The position numbers were made by a program, and so were the translations under genes. DNA of 10,945 bases, taken from the NCBI GenBank assembly GCA_046541515.1, contig JBKHDD010000168.1, forward strand, positions 1 to 10,945. The letters run 5' to 3'. Positions 6,799 through 10,945 of this stretch are shown here, piece after piece (position 1 is the stretch's first letter; each line of letters starts with the position of its first letter). Below the pieces are notes generated by a model. The model did not search any database. It was not told the origin of the DNA and saw nothing but the letters and a program-made list of their open reading frames with translations. This DNA comes from CAYFVR01 sp046541515. GTDB taxonomy: Bacteria > Desulfobacterota > Desulfobacteria > Desulfobacterales > Desulfococcaceae.

Positions 6799-8363
6799 GG
6801 GGTGGGACCTCCGAAGGCGATCGCGAATTCGGTGCCGGGCGGCTCCTTCACCGCCACGTCCGCCTTGAGCTGCCGGGCCAGCATGACCACCAGGCGCAGT
6901 CCTAGGGATGTGGCGTTCCGCCAGTCCATCTCCGGCGACAGGCCGACGCCGTCGTCCCGAACCAGCAAATGCACCCGGTCTTCGGAATTCTGGCGAAGGG
7001 AGACCGTCACGAGACCTTCGGTCTGGCCGGGGAAGGCGTGCTTCAGCGCGTTGCCCACCAGTTCGTTGAGAATCAGTCCGCACGGCAGCGCCTTTTCCAC
7101 CGAAATGCGCGTGGGGTTCAGTTCGGTCCGCAGCCGAATTCCGGATGTCCGGCTGCCATGGGCGTGCCACAGGTATTCCAGCAGGCTTTCGGCGTAATCG
7201 GCGAAATCCACCCGGGCCAGATCTTCGGATTGGTAAAGTTTTTCGTGGACCAGCGCCATGGACCGGACCCGGTGGGAAATGTCGTTCAGGGCGGTTCGCG
7301 AGGATTCGTCCCGCAGCTCGTCGGATTGGAGGGAGACCAAGCTGGAGATCACCTGCATGTTGTTTTTCACCCGATGATGGATTTCCCGCAACAGCACTTC
7401 CTTTTCGCCGAGAGAGATCCGCAGCCGCTCTTCGCTCTCCCGCAGTCGCCGTTCAAGCCGGATTTTTTCGGTGATGTCCGCCAAGTTCACGATGCCGCCG
7501 ATGGTCCGACCGGTTTCGTCCCGCAGGGGCGCGGCGCTCAGGAGAAAGTGGCGTTTCGATGCGCCGTCCGTTCCGATCGATGCTTCCAGGGAATGGATGC
7601 GGCCCCCCGCGAGGACCGCGTCGATGGAAAAAGGCGGGGCGTCCGCTTCCGGGTTTGCCGCCGTGTCTTCCGGTGGAAGCCGGATGCGGAAGACATCGTC
7701 GAAACGCGCCCCGAGGCAGCGGGAATCGAGCCGTTCCAGGACGATCCGGCTGGCGCGGATCACGACGCCCCGGTCGTCGCAGACGACGATGGCCTCCGCG
7801 GATTGCTCGATGATGCTTCGGCTCAGCCGCTCTTCGGCCAGCAGGCGATCGTGGCGCTTCTGATCGGTCAGGTCGGTGAGGACCACGCAGATCACCGAAA
7901 CCTCCTCCAGGGTCGTCCGCGTGGCGGAAAGGTAGGCCGGAAGCGGATCGCCGCCGGGCGGGGTCAATTTGATCTCTCCCGAAGCGTGGCCCGAGCCGGC
8001 CCGTTCGAGCGCGGCCCGGAAGGCGGGGCGATCGGCTTGGTGGACGAAGGTTTCCATGGATTGCCCCACGATCCGTTCCAGCGGGCAATTCAGCATCTTC
8101 TCCAGGAATCGGTTCGCGTAGAGGACGCCGCCGTCGTCGGCCAGGGTGAGGGCGCCTTCCCGCATCTCCTCCACCAATACGCGATAGCTGTAGTCGGCGC
8201 TTCGCAGGGAGAAGACCCGATCCCCGTCGGGACCGTTCACCACCAGGGCGTCCACTTCGCCCGACCGGATGGCGGCCAGGGTGTCCCGGGCCTCCCGGAG
8301 CCGGAGGCGAAGTTCCGCGTTCTCCCGTTCCAGCCGGTCCCGCTCCGGATGGCCGTTCTTCAT
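6795..8363 (-). CDS. PAS-PAS sensor histidine kinase, HisKA_2 type
   Basis: A 522-residue soluble kinase. It opens with a coiled coil (about 5-30) leading into TLAAIRSGEVDALVV (28-42), a lead-in module I associate with kinases encoded beside kaiB/kaiC. Two PAS domains follow: about 58-170 (YRVLVEEMREGALTL, ATRTTLEEVSVICVVLTDLT) and about 180-302 (IIEQSAEAIVVCDDRGVV, ending LADITEK). The phospho-acceptor module is HisKA_2 (PF07568): LLREIHHRVKNNMQVISSL (324-342) with His329/His330. The HATPase part has Asn433/Asn438 (ILNELVGNALKHAF), RDDGVGL (469-475) and LGLRLV (487-492). No membrane segment is seen. It overlaps the second kaiB by ATGA at its start and the hybrid kinase by ATGA at its end, which points to coupled translation and shared stoichiometry. 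HisKA_2 kinases usually pass phosphate to separate receivers; the receiver of the next gene is the obvious partner (inference). Confidence 0.9.
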   Translation of the reverse strand: MKNGHPERDRLERENAELRLRLREARDTLAAIRSGEVDALVVNGPDGDRVFSLRSADYSYRVLVEEMREGALTLADDGGVLYANRFLEKMLNCPLERIVGQSMETFVHQADRPAFRAALERAGSGHASGEIKLTPPGGDPLPAYLSATRTTLEEVSVICVVLTDLTDQKRHDRLLAEERLSRSIIEQSAEAIVVCDDRGVVIRASRIVLERLDSRCLGARFDDVFRIRLPPEDTAANPEADAPPFSIDAVLAGGRIHSLEASIGTDGASKRHFLLSAAPLRDETGRTIGGIVNLADITEKIRLERRLRESEERLRISLGEKEVLLREIHHRVKNNMQVISSLVSLQSDELRDESSRTALNDISHRVRSMALVHEKLYQSEDLARVDFADYAESLLEYLWHAHGSRTSGIRLRTELNPTRISVEKALPCGLILNELVGNALKHAFPGQTEGLVTVSLRQNSEDRVHLLVRDDGVGLSPEMDWRNATSLGLRLVVMLARQLKADVAVKEPPGTEFAIAFGGPTP

Positions 8364-8716
8364 GATTCGTCGTCCCGGTCTTCTTTTTCGGCCAAGTCCA
8401 GCCCCACCAAAACGCGATCCGCGTCGGAGAGGTCGCCGATGACCCGCCGCAGCGGCGGCGGCAGTTCCTTGATCAGCGTGGGCAAGGCCACAATCTGGTC
8501 CGACCGGGCCATTTCGGGTTTTTGGTAGGTGTCGATCACTTCCAATTCAAACCGGCCCTTCAGATGTTCTTCGCAGATTTTCCGGATGTTGGAAATGGCC
8601 CGCATCGACTTGAACGTGGCCCCGGAAACGTACAGCCGCAGCATGTACCGCTTGGATTCTCGGTCGGCCAGCGCCCTTTCGAAATCCGCCCGGGCGTTTT
8701 TGGGCTCCTCCTTCAT
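8360..8716 (-). CDS. kaiB: KaiB-like protein, divergent second copy
   Basis: A 118-residue KaiB family protein (thioredoxin-like fold, about 102 residues in cyanobacteria) with a charged N-terminal extension of about 22 residues. The core reads YMLRLYVSGATFKSMRA (24-40), then IDTYQKPEMARSDQIVALPT (61-80), and LPPPLRRVIGDLSDADRVL (85-103). It ends in VGLDL, so the Gly and Asp that correspond to cyanobacterial Gly88/Asp90, known to influence fold switching, are kept. It lacks the usual NTPNS after the first strand (SGATFKS instead), which marks it as different from the neighbouring copy. The C-terminus is short and very acidic/basic (EKEDRDDES). The start at 8716 follows GAGGAGG by six bases. 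It lies 16 bases after the first kaiB and overlaps the kinase start by ATGA. It probably binds KaiC or acts on the kinase; which of the two is not visible. Confidence 0.9.
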   Translation of the reverse strand: MKEEPKNARADFERALADRESKRYMLRLYVSGATFKSMRAISNIRKICEEHLKGRFELEVIDTYQKPEMARSDQIVALPTLIKELPPPLRRVIGDLSDADRVLVGLDLAEKEDRDDES

Positions 8717-8732
8717 GACGGCCTCCTCGTTC

Positions 8733-9065
8733 CTAGTCGGGCGTTTTCCGGATATCGAGCCCCACCAAAACGCGCTCCGTGTTTTGCAGGGAGCCGATGA
8801 TTTTTTTCACCGGAGGCGGCAGTTTCCGGACCAGCGTGGGCACGGCCAGAATTTGGTCGCCCTTGGCCAGGCCGGGGTTTTCCAGCAGGTCGATCACTTC
8901 GATCCGGTAGCGGCCCTTCAGTTCGCGCTCGCAGATGTTCCGCAAATTTTCGAACGCCTTGACGCAGTTCGGGGTCTGGCCGGCCACGTAGAGCCGCAGT
9001 TCCCAAAACTCCTCGTCGCCGACAACGGCCGGCTCCAACGCGGCGGGGCGGGGTTCCCTGGACAT
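8733..9065 (-). CDS. kaiB: Circadian-clock-type protein KaiB
   Basis: A 110-residue KaiB. The core matches the cyanobacterial pattern well: LRLYVAGQTPNCVKAFENL (23-41), VIDLLENPGLAKGDQILAVP (57-76), LPPPVKKIIGSLQNTERVL (82-100) and VGLDI (101-105). In cyanobacteria KaiB changes fold and then binds the CI ring of KaiC, competing with the kinase SasA. The Gly-Leu-Asp near the end (102-104) is the conserved fold-switch position. The start at 9065 has a full Shine-Dalgarno AAAGGAGG seven bases before the ATG; a longer frame to 9185 overlaps the end of kaiC and is rejected. It sits 14 bases after the kaiC stop, so the two are co-transcribed, and it is the more canonical of the two copies. About 20 N-terminal residues precede the first strand. 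Confidence 0.95.
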   Translation of the reverse strand: MSREPRPAALEPAVVGDEEFWELRLYVAGQTPNCVKAFENLRNICERELKGRYRIEVIDLLENPGLAKGDQILAVPTLVRKLPPPVKKIIGSLQNTERVLVGLDIRKTPD

Positions 9066-9079
9066 TCCGGCGCCTCCTT

Positions 9080-10780
9080 TCAATCCCGGCCCCGCATGTG
9101 GGCAAGGTGTTCGCGATGCCGGGCGAATTCCGCTTCCCGGGCTTCGCCCGCGGCGATGGCTTCCTCGATGTCTTCCTTTTCGCAAGCGAAAGCGTTCCTC
9201 AACGCGCTAATTTGGCTTTCCAGGACTCGTTCCTTGCGCTGAAGTTCCCGCCGCAGCCGCGCGATTTTCCGGGCGCGGTTTCGGGCCTCCGCCGAATCTT
9301 CGGCCTCCTGGACCAGCCGGGCGGTCCCGGTGAGCACGCCGGCCGGGCCCACGTACACGTCCTTCAAGCTAAGGCCCTTTTCGTCGATGACCAGCTCCCG
9401 GATCTGGTTGGAATGGGACATGCCCCGGGACTTCAGCACCTGAATGCCCCGGTTGCGCTCCCCGTTGGTTTCGATGTGGCGCAGCAGGAGCCAGCTGTCC
9501 ATGAGGGAGGAAATGGCCGTCTCGGTGTCTTCCGCAAAGTCCGCCGAACGGATCAGGTCGCTGAACAGGGTGGTAATGCCCCGGCTTTTCATGGAGTCGA
9601 TCAGGCGGGTCAGCATCCGCTTGACCTCGGCCGCGCTCGCCACGCCGGTCAAATTGGAGATGGGATCGATCAACAGGACGTCCGGACCGAAATCCTCGAC
9701 CCGCTTCAGAATGATGGACAAGTGCAGCTCCAGCCCGAAGGAGGTGGCGCGGGCCGCGTGGAACCGCATCGCCCCCTCTTTGAGGGGGGTGTCCAGGTCG
9801 ATGCCGATGCCCGCCATGTTGCGGATGATCTGGCGGGGCGCTTCCTCGAAGGAAAGATAGAGGGTTCGTTCGCCCCGTCGGCAGGCGGCCGCCGCAAAGG
9901 CCGCGGCCAGGCTGCTTTTTCCGGTGCCGGCGGTCCCGGAAATCAGGACGCTCGACCCGCGATAAAAGCCTTTGCCGCCGAGCATGGAGTCCAGGCGGGG
10001 GATTCCGGAGGAGATGCGCTCCGCGGAGACCGGGTAGTCCATTTCCAAACTGGTGACCGGAAAGACCGAGAAGCCCCGGTCCCCGATCAGGAAGGGGAAT
10101 TCGTTGGTCTCGTGGGCGGCGCCCCGGTATTTCACCACCCTAAGGCGGCGGGTGGCCACCTGGTCTTCCATGCGATGGTCCAAAAAGACCACGCAGTCGG
10201 AGATGTATTCTTCCAGCCCCCGGCGGGTCAAGGTTCGTTCCCCCCGCTCGGCGGTGACGATGGCGGTCAGCCCCAGCTCCTTCAGCCGGCGGAACAGCCG
10301 CCGAATTTCGGACCGGAGCAGGGATTCGTCCGAAAATCCGCTGAACAGGGCCTCGATGCCGTCGATGACGATGCGCCGGGCGTTCACGGTGCGCACGGCG
10401 TATTCGACGCGGATGAACAGTCCGTCCAAATTGAACTCGCCCGTTTCCTCGATTTCCCGTCGTTCGATGTAGATGAAATCCAGGAACATCTTTTCCTGCT
10501 CGGCCAGCGCCGAAACGTCCCACCCGAGGGAGGCGACGTTTTCCGTCAACTCGGTTTCGTTTTCCTCGAAGGAGATGAAAACGCCGGGCTCTTCGAAGCC
10601 GGTCGCGCCGGTCACCAGGAATTCCATGGCAAACAGGGTTTTTCCGCTGCCCGCGCCGCCGCAGACCAATGTGGGACGCCCCCGGGGCAGGCCGCCTTCG
10701 GTGATTTCGTCGAATCCGGAAATGCCGGTGGGGCATTTTCCCAACCTCGGGGATTCCGTTCCGCGATTTTCCCGTTCCAT
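9080..10780 (-). CDS. kaiC: KaiC family double-RecA ATPase/autokinase
   Basis: A 566-residue KaiC (519 in Synechococcus) with two RecA-type domains. CI: Walker A GGAGSGKT (41-48), paired glutamates 72/73 (FISFEEN), Walker B RIVIDG (136-141). CII: Walker A GTAGTGKSS (282-290), paired glutamates 312/313 (LSFEEAP), Walker B VLLIDP (368-373). The CII segment DTETAISSLMDS (418-429) places Thr419, Ser424 and Ser425 where Synechococcus has Thr426, Ser431 and Thr432, so autophosphorylation is possible. The end differs from cyanobacteria. After the GPAGVLTGTARLVQEA segment (478-493), typical of non-cyanobacterial KaiC homologues, comes a coiled coil of about 70 residues rich in Arg, Glu and Ala. The start at 10780 follows AAGGGGAAG about 5 bases upstream. 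First gene of the operon; without kaiA it may act as an hourglass timer or stress-state sensor rather than a true clock (inference). Confidence 0.95.
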   Translation of the reverse strand: MERENRGTESPRLGKCPTGISGFDEITEGGLPRGRPTLVCGGAGSGKTLFAMEFLVTGATGFEEPGVFISFEENETELTENVASLGWDVSALAEQEKMFLDFIYIERREIEETGEFNLDGLFIRVEYAVRTVNARRIVIDGIEALFSGFSDESLLRSEIRRLFRRLKELGLTAIVTAERGERTLTRRGLEEYISDCVVFLDHRMEDQVATRRLRVVKYRGAAHETNEFPFLIGDRGFSVFPVTSLEMDYPVSAERISSGIPRLDSMLGGKGFYRGSSVLISGTAGTGKSSLAAAFAAAACRRGERTLYLSFEEAPRQIIRNMAGIGIDLDTPLKEGAMRFHAARATSFGLELHLSIILKRVEDFGPDVLLIDPISNLTGVASAAEVKRMLTRLIDSMKSRGITTLFSDLIRSADFAEDTETAISSLMDSWLLLRHIETNGERNRGIQVLKSRGMSHSNQIRELVIDEKGLSLKDVYVGPAGVLTGTARLVQEAEDSAEARNRARKIARLRRELQRKERVLESQISALRNAFACEKEDIEEAIAAGEAREAEFARHREHLAHMRGRD

Positions 10781-10813
10781 GCATTCTTCCCCTTGATGAA
10801 TGTTTGTGCGCGA

Positions 10814-10851
10814 GATTCCCGGAATCTATCAGATTCGGGAGAAATTTTCGA
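10814..10851 (-). promoter_or_regulatory. Possible kai operon promoter overlapping a palindrome
   Basis: On the minus strand TCGAAA (10851-10846; 4 of 6) and TAGATT (10828-10823; 4 of 6) are exactly 17 bases apart. Transcription would begin near 10816, leaving a leader of about 36 bases with the kaiC ribosome site. The -10 region overlaps two nested inverted repeats: GAATCT-ATC-AGATTC (10822-10836) and GATTC-CCG-GAATC (10814-10826), which share one arm. Such a triple half-site could bind a repressor or form alternative hairpins. Consensus is weak, so this is tentative. Confidence 0.3.
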
Positions 10852-10924
10852 TTTTTTTCCGGCGGCTTCGATTCCGGACAACGGCGTCGGAGGGTCGGGC
10901 GGGAGGAGTCGCCGATCGGCTTTT

Positions 10925-10944
10925 CCGGTTTCCGGGAAAACCGG
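10925..10944. repeat. Inverted repeat at the right edge
   Basis: CCGGTTT (10925-10931) and AAACCGG (10938-10944) form a short hairpin with a 6-base loop; T residues precede it on the plus strand. It could be the end of a terminator of a gene outside the window. It is cut off by the window edge, so nothing firmer can be said. Confidence 0.25.
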
Positions 10945-10945
10945 C

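Noticed and set aside
4819..7197. Very long plus-strand reading frame (792 codons) opposite the kinases
   Set aside because: It is the antisense shadow of the hybrid and HisKA_2 kinases in GC-rich DNA; no domain, no ribosome site and it crosses both real genes.
6969..8528. Plus-strand frame of 519 codons
   Set aside because: Antisense of the HisKA_2 kinase and kaiB, rich in Gly/Pro/Arg-type shadow composition, with no recognisable motif.

Overview
The window is GC-rich, tightly packed bacterial DNA, and every gene I can support lies on the minus strand, so it reads from right to left. I cannot name the organism. GC-rich codon use, an NrdG-like glycyl-radical-activase relative (an anaerobic habit), kai genes without kaiA and an AAA-ATPase_like/PD-(D/E)XK family gene are compatible with an anaerobic, environmental Gram-negative bacterium, for example a Desulfobacterota-type lineage. 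That is inference only.

Right part (10780 to 4537): a compact five-gene operon. It runs kaiC (double RecA-type ATPase), a first kaiB, a second divergent kaiB, a PAS-PAS-HisKA_2 histidine kinase, and a REC-PAS-PAS-PAS-HisKA-HATPase hybrid kinase. Gaps are 14 and 16 bases, then two 4-base ATGA overlaps follow, so the kinases are almost certainly translationally coupled to the Kai proteins. There is no kaiA. The KaiC CII ring keeps Thr419, Ser424 and Ser425 at the places of the cyanobacterial Thr426/Ser431/Thr432 phosphosites. The likely logic is that KaiC state is read by KaiB and passed to a two-kinase relay. No DNA-binding output protein is present in the window.

Middle part (4268 to 3709): an exported small TPR protein ending in a good intrinsic terminator, then a short orphan coding remnant (3694-3536).

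Left part (3476 to 1): an accessory, decaying zone. It holds an AAA-ATPase_like gene whose C-terminal nuclease part is lost, an AT-rich stretch, a 136-bp MITE-like element with perfect 25-bp terminal inverted repeats, a second terminator that shares its arms with the first, an NrdG-like radical SAM gene with its own promoter, a 400-bp block of 9-nt-periodic direct and inverted repeats, and the start of a zinc-ribbon protein that runs off the left edge.
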